Part shown: piece by piece, positions 43,574 to 55,301 of the stretch | How positions within the stretch are numbered: the first letter of the stretch is position 1 | Layout: each line of letters starts with the position of its first letter | Origin: an uncultured Sutterella sp. | Lineage (GTDB): Bacteria > Pseudomonadota > Gammaproteobacteria > Burkholderiales > Burkholderiaceae_F | Length of the DNA: 64,000 nucleotides | Reading direction: 5' to 3' | NCBI GenBank assembly: GCA_945834535.1 | Contig: CAMAHM010000001.1 | Coordinates: 1-64,000 of the forward strand | Program-made: the position numbers and the translations under genes | The notes under the pieces: model-generated | The model's database searches: none | Told to the model about the DNA's origin: nothing | What the model saw: only the letters and a program-made list of their open reading frames with translations

Positions 43574-44953
43574 TTATTTACCGATGCAGAACTTGGAGAA
43601 GATTAGGCCAAGAATATCCTCATCAACGGTTTCTCCACCAATATCACTGAGCGCTCGGGCCGCCAATCTCAACTCTTCGGCAGCAATCTCCAATCCCATT
43701 CCGAGACCGACGCCGACGCTCTCGACTACAGCAATGTGTTCTCGAGCCCTGGCAAGACAGTCTAAATGCCGTGTTCGCGCAAGAAATTCCCCCTGTGCCC
43801 CTTCACCAAAGCCGGCTGTCTGTTTGAGTTTGTGCACAATCTGTTCAATTCCCTCACCGGTTTTTGCCGATACATAGAGTGCTTCAGGCTGTTTTTGGAG
43901 ATCCCCTTTGCTGAGATCAATTTTGTTGATCACCCGCAGATAAGTCACGCCTTCACGAATGTTTTGGCGCACCATTTCAAGGGCCTGTTCGTCAGCCGTT
44001 GCGTCATCCTGATTCAGGCTCGTCAAATGCAGGATGACATCGGCGTCACGCACCGACTCAAGCGTCCTCTCGATACCGATGCGCTCCACTGTGTCCGTCG
44101 TTTCACGCAAACCGGCGGTATCGACAAGGTTCACGGTAAGGCCGTCAAGATTGAGGGTATAGCTGATGCGGTCTCGTGTTGTCCCCGCAATGTCGGTCAC
44201 AATGGCCACATCCTCACCGGCCAGGGCGTTCATAATCGAACTCTTGCCGACATTTGGCGAACCAACGAGGATGACTTTCAAGCCGTCTCTGAGGACCTTC
44301 CCTCGCATAGCCGAGCAGGTAAGTTCATCGATTTGGACACCGATCGACTTAATTTTTTCATTCACATGGCCGTCACGGACAAAGTCAATTTCCTCTTCGG
44401 GAAAATCCAACGTCGCTTCAATGTAGGCGCGAAGCTCCAGAATCTGATGACAAATCCCCTGCGCACGTTGAGAAAAGACCCCCTGAAGAGATCTGGCTGC
44501 GGCTCGAGCCGCACTTCCCGTCGAGGCACTGATTAAATCCGAAACCGCCTCAGCCTGCGCCAGATCAATGCGGCCGTGCATAAAGCTGCGGAAGGTAAAC
44601 TCCCCGGGATTGGCATGGCGCAACTCCAAAGGCTTACCTACTTCTAGAACACGATCCATGATCAGCTGCAATACAGCCGATCCCCCGTGAGCCTGAATCT
44701 CCAGAACGCCTTCACCGGTGTAGGAATGTGGCCCCACAAAGCGCAGAACAATCGCCCGATCAATCACATTGCCTTCACCGTCACGCACACTCAAGAGGTG
44801 CGCGTAGCGGGGTTGAAAGACCTGCCCGGGAAACAACAGTCCGCACAATGCGTCTATCTGCACATTACTGCCAGAGATACGGATGACACCAATACCGCCG
44901 ACTCCGGCCGCGCTGGCCAGAGCAATGATGGGTTGTCGATCGTTGTTCAACAT
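43574..44953 (-). CDS. mnmE: tRNA modification GTPase MnmE (TrmE)
   Basis: GSPNVGKSSIMNALAGEDVAIVTDIAGTTRDRI G-domain; C-terminal FSKFCIGK. Confidence 0.98.
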   Translation of the reverse strand: MLNNDRQPIIALASAAGVGGIGVIRISGSNVQIDALCGLLFPGQVFQPRYAHLLSVRDGEGNVIDRAIVLRFVGPHSYTGEGVLEIQAHGGSAVLQLIMDRVLEVGKPLELRHANPGEFTFRSFMHGRIDLAQAEAVSDLISASTGSAARAAARSLQGVFSQRAQGICHQILELRAYIEATLDFPEEEIDFVRDGHVNEKIKSIGVQIDELTCSAMRGKVLRDGLKVILVGSPNVGKSSIMNALAGEDVAIVTDIAGTTRDRISYTLNLDGLTVNLVDTAGLRETTDTVERIGIERTLESVRDADVILHLTSLNQDDATADEQALEMVRQNIREGVTYLRVINKIDLSKGDLQKQPEALYVSAKTGEGIEQIVHKLKQTAGFGEGAQGEFLARTRHLDCLARAREHIAVVESVGVGLGMGLEIAAEELRLAARALSDIGGETVDEDILGLIFSKFCIGK

Positions 44954-45062
44954 GTCCTTGGCTCAAAAAGATCGCTCTACACGCAATCATTGTACGAAGA
45001 ACCGCTTTCCGATTCTTGAGCGGTTAAGATTGACTTCCAGTTATCAAAAATCGAAAGCCCCC

Positions 45063-45368
45063 ATGAGTCTTCCCGCCCCCAAAAATAAACCCGGCATCAA
45101 CGCATCGGCCATTATCGGTGCCTGTCTGGCTGTCGTTGCGAGCGTTCCTGCAGCAGCGTACCTGGCTTCCCTGTTCGGAGATACGTACACGGTTCGCGCC
45201 ACCGTCTACTGCTCGCTCTTGCTTTGGGCCTGCGCCGGAGCAGGGGTTATTTTCTATCTGACGCGGTACTCCGAAGGGGAACACATCTCGGCAACGCGCC
45301 TGATTCTTTGGTTTGTCAGTGCCTGGCTCTGGCCGTTTTTGCTGCTCGCTCGAGTCCTGAGAAAATAA
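45063..45368 (+). CDS. Small (101 aa) membrane protein of unknown function
   Basis: MSLPAPKNKPGINASAIIGACLAVVASVPAAAYLASLFGDTYTVRATVYCSLLLWACAGAGVIFYLTRYSEGEHISATRLILWFVSAWLWPFLLLARVLRK; three hydrophobic segments; followed directly by a strong terminator. Confidence 0.65.
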   Translation: MSLPAPKNKPGINASAIIGACLAVVASVPAAAYLASLFGDTYTVRATVYCSLLLWACAGAGVIFYLTRYSEGEHISATRLILWFVSAWLWPFLLLARVLRK

Positions 45369-45391
45369 TGATGCCCATGGCTTTCTGACGG

Positions 45392-45422
45392 AAAAAGGCA
45401 GAACGGACCGTTCTGCCTTTTT
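45392..45422. terminator. Bidirectional terminator between the 45063 ORF and yidC
   Basis: Perfect 15-bp inverted repeat AAAAAGGCAGAACGG-A-CCGTTCTGCCTTTTT. Confidence 0.85.
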
Positions 45423-45451
45423 CTCATAAGACGACGCTCAAAACGCTCGAT

Positions 45452-47212
45452 TTACTTCTTCTTGATGCTTGCGTCGTTTTTCGCGGCACTCATGCGGTGC
45501 GCACGCTCGGCCGCGATCTGACGGTTGACATACCACTGCTGCGCAATCGACAGCACGTTGTTCGTCAGCCAGTAGAGCACAAGGCCGGAAGCGAAGAAGA
45601 AGAACATCACACCGAACACAAGCGGCATGATGACCATCATGCGCTGCTGCATCGGATCGGCCGGCGAGGGATTGAGCTTGATCTGAGCAAGCATGGTCAC
45701 CATCATGATGGCCGGGAGAATGCACCAGGGATCAGGCATGGCGAGGTCGGTCACCCAGCCAATCCAAGCCGAGCCACGCAGTTCCACGGAGGCCAGAAGC
45801 ACCCAGTACAGCGCCAGGAACACGGGAATCTGCAGAGCGATCGGCAGGCAGCCGCCCACGGGGTTGATCTTTTCCTTGCGGTAGAGCTCCATCAGAGCCT
45901 GCTGATAGCGCTGCTTGTCGTCGCCGTACTGTTCCTGCAGAGCCTTCATGCGGGGAGACACTTCCTTCATGCGGGCCATGGACTTGTAGCCGGCGGCCGA
46001 AATCGGGTAGAGCAGGGCCTTCACAAGGCAGGTCAGCAGAACAATCGACCAACCCCAGTTGCCCACCAGACCGTACAGGAAGTACAGCACCGAGTAGATG
46101 GGCTTGGACAGGAAGGTCAGCCAACCGTAGTCCACCACGAGATCCAGACCGTCAGCGAGGTAATCAAGGCGCTGCTGATCCTGCGGACCGATATAGAGCA
46201 GGGCAGAGGTCTTCGCAGTCTGTCCCGGTTCAATGGAGCCGATCTGGTGAATAGAACCTACAGCGTACAGATTCTTGTCGAGCTTGGTGGTGTAGTACTC
46301 ACGGGGCAGGGGAGCGGCTTCGCTGAGCTTGTCGGTCCAGGCGCTGACGAAATAGTGCTGGATCATGGCAACCCAACCGTCGCTGCTCTTGGAAAGATGC
46401 TCGGCCTTGTCACCGATGTCGTCGAACGGAATCTTCTTGAATTTATCGTTCTGCGTGTACACGGCCGGGCCGGTGTACGTGTAGTAGAACGAGCTCTCGC
46501 CTTCGGGCTTGGAGTCGTCGCGCGTGAGCTGGTAGTACATGGCAGGCTTGACTGCCTTGCTGCCGTTGTTGATGACTTCCTGACGCACCGTCACACCGTA
46601 GTGACCGTCAATCAGTTCGAAGCTCTTGCGCAGGGTCACATCACCCTGCGTGCACTCGAAAACGGCTTCCGTGTAGGTAGCGTCCTTCTTTTGCTCTTCA
46701 TCGAACTTAACAGTCTTCTTCGTAGCGACATGTTTGAAGGCGGATTTGTGGTTGGGGAAATTGCCCCCAATCAGACCACTCTGCGCCATGTAAACATGCG
46801 TCGGCGTCACGTCCATCAGAACAATATTTTTGAGCTCGGGAGCCTTCTTGCCAAGCACAAGCCCCGCGAGACCAACCTGCGTCCAGTCGGCCTGCTGACG
46901 TTCCTTGAGAAGCTCGGCACGGGTCACAACGGCACCAACCGTGTCAATGTTGAGCTTGAGCAGGTCGCTGGAAACTTCCACCGGATGGGAAACCTGCGCC
47001 ATGCCCTTTTCAAGAGCAACCGTGCCGCTGCCCTGCGTTGCCTGAACAGCGCTCGGTTCCGTGCCTTCGGCCTGAACGGTCGTCTCGGCAACGGTTTCCG
47101 TGCTGCCAAAGAAGGAAGGCTTACCGTTGTAAACCTGCCAGTTATCCCACAGCATGAAGGAGGCTGCGGCCAGGATCACCCACATGAGGGTACGTTGAAA
47201 ATCGCTTCCCAT
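45452..47212 (-). CDS. yidC: Membrane protein insertase YidC
   Basis: MGSDFQRTLMWVILAAASFMLWDNWQVYNGKPS...GNWGWSIVLLTCLVKALLYPISAAGYKSMARMKEVSPRMKALQEQYGDDKQRYQQALMELYRKEKINPVGGCLPIALQIPVFLALYWVLLASVELRG. Confidence 0.98.
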   Translation of the reverse strand: MGSDFQRTLMWVILAAASFMLWDNWQVYNGKPSFFGSTETVAETTVQAEGTEPSAVQATQGSGTVALEKGMAQVSHPVEVSSDLLKLNIDTVGAVVTRAELLKERQQADWTQVGLAGLVLGKKAPELKNIVLMDVTPTHVYMAQSGLIGGNFPNHKSAFKHVATKKTVKFDEEQKKDATYTEAVFECTQGDVTLRKSFELIDGHYGVTVRQEVINNGSKAVKPAMYYQLTRDDSKPEGESSFYYTYTGPAVYTQNDKFKKIPFDDIGDKAEHLSKSSDGWVAMIQHYFVSAWTDKLSEAAPLPREYYTTKLDKNLYAVGSIHQIGSIEPGQTAKTSALLYIGPQDQQRLDYLADGLDLVVDYGWLTFLSKPIYSVLYFLYGLVGNWGWSIVLLTCLVKALLYPISAAGYKSMARMKEVSPRMKALQEQYGDDKQRYQQALMELYRKEKINPVGGCLPIALQIPVFLALYWVLLASVELRGSAWIGWVTDLAMPDPWCILPAIMMVTMLAQIKLNPSPADPMQQRMMVIMPLVFGVMFFFFASGLVLYWLTNNVLSIAQQWYVNRQIAAERAHRMSAAKNDASIKKK

Positions 47213-47248
47213 ATCTGGTCCAAAAATTCTTGTTGCTAGAGACGTCTC

Positions 47249-47527
47249 TTAGGAGTCGCCCTTGCCGTCTAAATCAAAAAGACGCTGGTCGTGACACCAG
47301 CATTTCCACCGAAACTTGGCGGGCACGGGATCATATCCACTGCCGCCCAACGGGTGACAGCGCGCCAGACGCGCTGCCGTCATCCAAAGTCCCTTCCAAG
47401 CCCCGTGGCGCTCGAATGCCTCTATGGCGTAATTCGAACAAGTGGGCACAAACCGACACTGCCAACCGACCCAACCGGATAGGGTCAGCTGATAGACGCG
47501 AACCAATGCGATAAAAAGCCGCTTCAT
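47249..47527 (-). CDS. yidD: Membrane protein insertion efficiency factor YidD
   Basis: MKRLFIALVRVYQLTLSGWVGWQCRFVPTCSNYAIEAFERHGAWKGLWMTAARLARCHPLGGSGYDPVP. Confidence 0.95.
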   Translation of the reverse strand: MKRLFIALVRVYQLTLSGWVGWQCRFVPTCSNYAIEAFERHGAWKGLWMTAARLARCHPLGGSGYDPVPAKFRWKCWCHDQRLFDLDGKGDS

Positions 47528-48051
47528 TCCGCTTCCTGAGGGAGGCCAGGAAGACCGATGCCGCATACCTCCCGAGCAGTATCGGGAAGGCGCTTTTTAA
47601 CCGCTTTCAGGCATAACTCGGCAGAGCGTCTGACGCGTTCCTTGGCCTGCTGCACCGTTGCCTTGGGGGCAACGACTTTGAGCGGCTCACGAAACCGCAG
47701 GCCGATGTCGACCCCGATGCCGAGCTGTTGACAGATCGACCGAATCTCCGGCAGCTGACTGCGGGAAACCTCCCGCAGGATGCGCTTAACTAAAGCTCGA
47801 TCGACGGATCGGGGCACATTGTGCTTGCCGACCGTAAAACCAAAACGGACGCATCCCACCTGCCCGTGCGACTGTACGCACACAGACACGGAGTCGCGTC
47901 CGAGTCGGATGCCTCCCGGTTCCCTGAACCGCAACAATCTCCCGAAGTCCTCCGAACTGACAATCCGAGCGGACTTGGGAAAGCGGTAGCGGGTTCGGTT
48001 CTGCACCACTGTCGTGTGAGCAGTCTGCCGCTGAGCGGCCGACTGCCTCAA
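47524..48051 (-). CDS. rnpA: Ribonuclease P protein component (start uncertain; ORF open to 48159)
   Basis: RYRFPKSARIVSSEDFGRLLRF...GFTVGKHNVPRSVDRALVKRILREVSR; gene order rpmH-rnpA-yidD-yidC. Confidence 0.88.
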   Translation of the reverse strand: MRQSAAQRQTAHTTVVQNRTRYRFPKSARIVSSEDFGRLLRFREPGGIRLGRDSVSVCVQSHGQVGCVRFGFTVGKHNVPRSVDRALVKRILREVSRSQLPEIRSICQQLGIGVDIGLRFREPLKVVAPKATVQQAKERVRRSAELCLKAVKKRLPDTAREVCGIGLPGLPQEAE

Positions 48052-48058
48052 CAGCGAA

Positions 48059-48199
48059 TTAGAGGGCGAGGGTATGACGGCCCTTGCGGCGACGGCGGGC
48101 CAGAACGGCACGACCGCCCTTGGTGCGGGAACGAACCAGGAAGCCGTGCGTACGGGCACGCTTGATCTTGGAGGGTTGGTAGGTACGCTTGGTAGCCAT
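48059..48199 (-). CDS. rpmH: 50S ribosomal protein L34 (not in the supplied ORF track)
   Basis: Minus strand translates [46 protein letters not shown]. Confidence 0.96.
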   Translation of the reverse strand: MATKRTYQPSKIKRARTHGFLVRSRTKGGRAVLARRRRKGRHTLAL

Positions 48200-48530
48200 G
48201 ATATTTCCTTACCTTCTAGACAAAAGGTATCTAAAAATCACCTGTCCGTGCCTTGTTCGCCAACTGCGCCCACGACCGTTACAGGTAGGTTGCTAAACAA
48301 TAATCCGCCCACCCTTTTTACGGGGCAAACGAAGAAAAATCTCTCTTTTTTAGGGATGCAAAAAGCGGGCCAGACCGAAGCCTTTCCCACAAAAATTGCC
48401 GGAACGACGCGCGCAAAAAATCAGGGCGCTCAACCCGTCCCCCTTAAAAAGCCTGATATTAAACCCCATTTTGCCCTCTCCTGTCAACCTCATCGGCCCG
48501 GAATGACAAGAAAAAAAGATGTTTTTACGT

Positions 48531-48539
48531 TTATCCACA
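48531..48539 (+). promoter_or_regulatory. DnaA box TTATCCACA upstream of dnaA
   Basis: Exact consensus. Confidence 0.75.
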
Positions 48540-48619
48540 GGATTTAGTACCTCGACAGATGCAAGCCCCAAGAGGTCGGGGCGAAAGAGGAGCGACCGCC
48601 AGCGCGGGCTTCGACAGGC

Positions 48620-48628
48620 TGTGGATAA
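48620..48628 (-). promoter_or_regulatory. DnaA box TGTGGATAA upstream of dnaA
   Basis: Exact consensus (reverse orientation). Confidence 0.75.
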
Positions 48629-48756
48629 GTCCAGATTCGACAGTTACAATGCCTGCGCACACGTCTTATTTCACCATCACTCAAAGAGTCTCCTCGGCCG
48701 GGCAGATTCCTTTCTGCGCGTCGGGGCTTTGTGCTCTTTAAAAGCGGTTTTTTGGA

Positions 48757-50133
48757 TTGAACATGTCGGATTTTTGGACTCAATGCCTGGAAGCCCTGCG
48801 CCGTGATACGCCCGCAGAAGTGTTTCAGAACTGGTTCTCGGACCTGTCGGCCGATTGCGATCTTGACGCCGATCAGGTGACGATCTTTGCCCCGTCCGGA
48901 GCCAAGTTGAGAACGGTTCAGGCCTCCTACGCCAATACGCTTCAGGCGGTCATCAACCGCCATGCCGGTCGGGAAATTGATCTGGTTTGGAGTGTACGCG
49001 CCCGCGAGTCTTCTGCCGCCGAAGAAAACATCCCTGCAGCCCCCGCATCGCGTGACAACGAGCAAGAGGCCAAGGCCGAGTACGCCAAGACCGGGCTTTT
49101 GGCCAATCTCACGTTCGAGAACATGGTGGAAGGTCAGGCCAACCAGATGGCCTACGCCGCCGCCCTGCAGGTTGCAAGCAGCCCGCAGAGCATCTACAAC
49201 CCGCTCTTTATCTACGGCGGCGTGGGGTTGGGTAAAACCCATCTGATGCACGCCATCGGCAATCGCTTTCTCAAGGACAAGCCCAACGCCAAGGTTCTGT
49301 GCGTGTCCGCACAGGAGTACATCCGTCAGTTTGTTGACGCCATGCGCATGAAAAACGTCAACAACGACCGCTACACAGAAGCCATGCAGAAGTTCGAAGC
49401 CCGCTACCGCGGTCTTGACCTGCTTCTGATCGACGATATTCAGAGCTTTGCCAGCCGCGACGGTACGCAGGCCAACTTCTTCCTGACCTTCGAAAGCATG
49501 GTGCCGCACGGCAAGCAGATCGTGCTGACGAGCGACACCTATCCGCGCCAGCTCAAAGAATTTCAGGAACGCCTCCTGTCGCGCCTTTCTCAGGGGCTGA
49601 TCGTGATGGTCGAACCGCCCGAGTTTGACATGCGCGTTCAGATTCTGCTGCAAAAGGCTGAGCGCTCGGGCATCAACATGCCGCAGGAAGTCGCCGAACT
49701 GATTGCAAAAAAACTCAAAAGCAACGTTCGCGAGCTTGAGGGGGCCGTGCAGCAGGTCTACGCCTACACGAAGTTTCACCAACTGCCCGTCACGATTGAG
49801 ACGGTCAAGTCGGCCCTGCGCGACATCTTCTCGCAAAGTATGGTGCCGGTCACGGTCGAATCCATCCAGCAGCATGTGGCCGACTACTACGGTCTAAAGG
49901 TGGCCGATCTGACCTCCAAGAGCCGCAAAGCCAATCTTGCCCGTGCCCGTCAGATCGCCATGTACCTGTCCAAGGAACTCACCAACAAGAGTCTTCCCGA
50001 GCTCGGTGCCCTTTTTGGCGGCAGAGACCACACCACGGTCATCTATGCCTGTCGAAAAGTGGCTGAAGATCGCAACAAAAACGACAACCTCAAGCACGAG
50101 CTTCACCTGATCGAGCAGAGGATCAAAAACTAA
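48757..50133 (+). CDS. dnaA: Chromosomal replication initiator protein DnaA
   Basis: FWTQCLEALRRDTPAEVFQNWFSDL...NPLFIYGGVGLGKTHLMHAIGNRFL...GRDHTTVIYACRKV; TTG 48757 or ATG 48763 start. Confidence 0.98.
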   Translation: MNMSDFWTQCLEALRRDTPAEVFQNWFSDLSADCDLDADQVTIFAPSGAKLRTVQASYANTLQAVINRHAGREIDLVWSVRARESSAAEENIPAAPASRDNEQEAKAEYAKTGLLANLTFENMVEGQANQMAYAAALQVASSPQSIYNPLFIYGGVGLGKTHLMHAIGNRFLKDKPNAKVLCVSAQEYIRQFVDAMRMKNVNNDRYTEAMQKFEARYRGLDLLLIDDIQSFASRDGTQANFFLTFESMVPHGKQIVLTSDTYPRQLKEFQERLLSRLSQGLIVMVEPPEFDMRVQILLQKAERSGINMPQEVAELIAKKLKSNVRELEGAVQQVYAYTKFHQLPVTIETVKSALRDIFSQSMVPVTVESIQQHVADYYGLKVADLTSKSRKANLARARQIAMYLSKELTNKSLPELGALFGGRDHTTVIYACRKVAEDRNKNDNLKHELHLIEQRIKN

Positions 50134-50358
50134 CCTCGAGAAGGTACGAATGAGAGAAGAGCGTCACCAACGCTCTTCTCTTTTCTTTTTGCTCAGAAGC
50201 TCTGCAAAACACCTGAAAAGCTTTGAAAAATCAATCGCCATTCCCGCACGCCTCTCAGGCAAACAAAGTCGTTTTCTTGTAAAATGTGAAGGTTAAATTT
50301 CGGGAGCGTTTCATCGTCCCCGATTACGTGATTACGTTCGAGAAAAGGTTGGTTTTCA

Positions 50359-51468
50359 ATGCAATTCATCAAGTGCACGCGCGAGGCGCTTCTTAAGCCG
50401 CTTCAGACCGTCGGTGGCATCGTGGAAGGTCGTCAGACTCTTCCCATTCTCGCCAATATTCTTCTGAAGAAGACGGGCGAAAGCGTCTGCTTCTCGACCA
50501 CGGATCTGGAAATTCAGATTCGCACCACGGCTCCCGTGGGCGTGGGTGAGGAAGAAGTCTCTACGACGCTGCCTGCAGCCAAGTTGATTGCCCTTTTGAC
50601 CGCGTTGCCCTCTCAGGGGACTGAAGTCAGTCTGGAAACCGTGGAAAACAAAGTGGTACTACGTGCCGGCAAGAGCCGCTACACGCTCGCGCCGCTTGAT
50701 GCCGCCAACTACCCTGAACTTCCGCCTGCTCAGGCATCCGTCGAGGTCAGCATTCCGTCCCAGACGCTCAAGCATCTGATGCAGATGGTGCACTTTGCAA
50801 TGGCGCAGCAAGATGTACGCTACTACCTGAACGGCATGTTACTTGTGGTCGAAAACGGCTGCGTTCGTGCCGTGGCGACCGACGGACATCGTCTGGCGCT
50901 CTGTGACGCCGAGTGCGATCTGCAGCTTGAAGAACCTTTCCAAGTTATTCTGCCCCGCAAGAGCATTCACCAACTGCTCAAGCTTCTTCCCGACACCGAT
51001 GCCCCCGTGCTGGTTAAGCTCGGCACGCAGCAGGCGCGCTTTCACTTCGGCGACATCGAATTTCAGACCAAGGTCGTCGAGGGGCGCTTCCCGGATTACA
51101 ACCGCGTCATCCCGAAGAACAACGACAAGATCTTCCTGGTCAACCGCGAAGAGCTGATCGGCAGTCTCAAGCGTGCCGCCATTCTTGCCAACGAAAAGTT
51201 CAAGGGACTGCGCTGGATCGTCTCCGAAGACAAGCTTCAGATTCAGAGCACCAACTCGGACATGGAAGAGGCGGTCGAAGAGATTCTCATCGACTACAAG
51301 GGCGACAACCTCGACCTGGGCTTCAATGTTCTGTACCTGCTCGACGTGCTCGGCAACCTGAAGAACAGCGAAGTGCGCTTCTCGTTCTCCAGCTCGCAGG
51401 GAGCTACGCTTTTGACCATGCCCGAAAGCAATCAGTTCTGTTACGTCCTGATGCCCATGCGCATCTGA
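50359..51468 (+). CDS. dnaN: DNA polymerase III subunit beta (sliding clamp)
   Basis: MQFIKCTREALLKPLQTVGGIVEGRQTLPILANILLK...; C-terminal MPMRI. Confidence 0.97.
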   Translation: MQFIKCTREALLKPLQTVGGIVEGRQTLPILANILLKKTGESVCFSTTDLEIQIRTTAPVGVGEEEVSTTLPAAKLIALLTALPSQGTEVSLETVENKVVLRAGKSRYTLAPLDAANYPELPPAQASVEVSIPSQTLKHLMQMVHFAMAQQDVRYYLNGMLLVVENGCVRAVATDGHRLALCDAECDLQLEEPFQVILPRKSIHQLLKLLPDTDAPVLVKLGTQQARFHFGDIEFQTKVVEGRFPDYNRVIPKNNDKIFLVNREELIGSLKRAAILANEKFKGLRWIVSEDKLQIQSTNSDMEEAVEEILIDYKGDNLDLGFNVLYLLDVLGNLKNSEVRFSFSSSQGATLLTMPESNQFCYVLMPMRI

Positions 51469-51567
51469 CGAGCCACTGATTTTCAGACCGGCTTTACAGT
51501 ACTCCGCCAATGCAAAGCATCACTTTGCATTGGCGTGCGATTTTCAGGAATCCCCTCCTGGGGGTGA

Positions 51568-54198
<2,631 letters not shown>

Positions 54199-54253
54199 CC
54201 CGCGCAACAAGCCCGACACGTGTGTTGGGCTTGTTTCGCATTGGGAGGACGCA

Positions 54254-55219
54254 TTGAAAACCACGGACCATCAGCTCGTCATTGCCGTCAGTTCGCGCGC
54301 TCTGTTTGATCTTGAAGAAGAGCACAAACTCTTTGAAGACAAAGGCATCAGCGCCTACCGCAACTATCAGCTCGAACACATTGATACGCCGTTGAATCCC
54401 GGTGTGGCATTCGCCTTTATTCAAAGACTTCTGAGACTGAACGAGCTTTTTGAAGAGGAACCCTTTCGCGTGGTTGTGCTTTCGCGCAACTCGCCCGAAA
54501 CGGGACAGAGGTTCTTCTCATCCTGCCGCCATTACGGCCTCAAAATCAGTGCCGGAGCCTTCACGTCGGGCCAGTCGACGATTCCCTATCTTCAGGCTTT
54601 TGACGCCAGTCTGTTTCTGTCCGCCAACAGAGACAGCGTTATTAAGGCCATCGCTCACGGACAACCTGCGGGACTGGTCATCAAAGGATCCGAACAAAAC
54701 TCCGACGCGTCCCATACGGATGACGGCGAACTGCGTATTGCCTTTGACTTTGACGGCGTCATCATTGACGACGAAGCCGAAAAACGCTACCAGCAGGAGG
54801 GGCTCGAAGGTTTTCAGCGTCACGAAATCGACTGTCGAACGACGCCGCACAACCCCGGGCCGTTAAGCCGACTCTTTGAAAAGCTTGCCCATTTTCAAAA
54901 ACTTGATGCCGAACGGGGGAAAAACGATCCCTACTACAAACCCGCCATCCGCGTTTCCATCGTGACGGCCCGCGGAGCTCCGAGCGAACAGCGTCTGATC
55001 ACGACGCTCAACGGCTACGGAATGAGCGCGGCAGAACTCTTTCTTTTGGACGGGCTGCCCAAGAGTCGAATTCTTCAGGCTCTCAAACCCCATATCTTTT
55101 TTGATGATCAGCTCTCTCACCTTCAGGAGGCCAGTCAGAGCACTCCAAGCGTTCTGATTCCCTTCGGCGTGCGCAACAGTGAGAGCGAGCCTGAAGCGGG
55201 CGTGCCTTCAAAGGCGTGA
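54254..55219 (+). CDS. Cytosolic 5'-nucleotidase family protein (PF06189-like)
   Basis: LVIAVSSRALFDLEEEHKLFEDKGISAYRNYQLEHIDTPLNPGVAFAFIQRLLRLNEL...LRIAFDFDGVIIDDEAEKRYQQEGLEGFQRHE; TTG start with GGGAGG RBS. Confidence 0.85.
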   Translation: MKTTDHQLVIAVSSRALFDLEEEHKLFEDKGISAYRNYQLEHIDTPLNPGVAFAFIQRLLRLNELFEEEPFRVVVLSRNSPETGQRFFSSCRHYGLKISAGAFTSGQSTIPYLQAFDASLFLSANRDSVIKAIAHGQPAGLVIKGSEQNSDASHTDDGELRIAFDFDGVIIDDEAEKRYQQEGLEGFQRHEIDCRTTPHNPGPLSRLFEKLAHFQKLDAERGKNDPYYKPAIRVSIVTARGAPSEQRLITTLNGYGMSAAELFLLDGLPKSRILQALKPHIFFDDQLSHLQEASQSTPSVLIPFGVRNSESEPEAGVPSKA

Positions 55220-55301
55220 TGTTAGAATCGTTCGAGCCTGTCGTACCCATGAAACGAGACGGACGGCTTGAAGACGCCCCGCATCTTTCCACAGAACGCT
55301 C

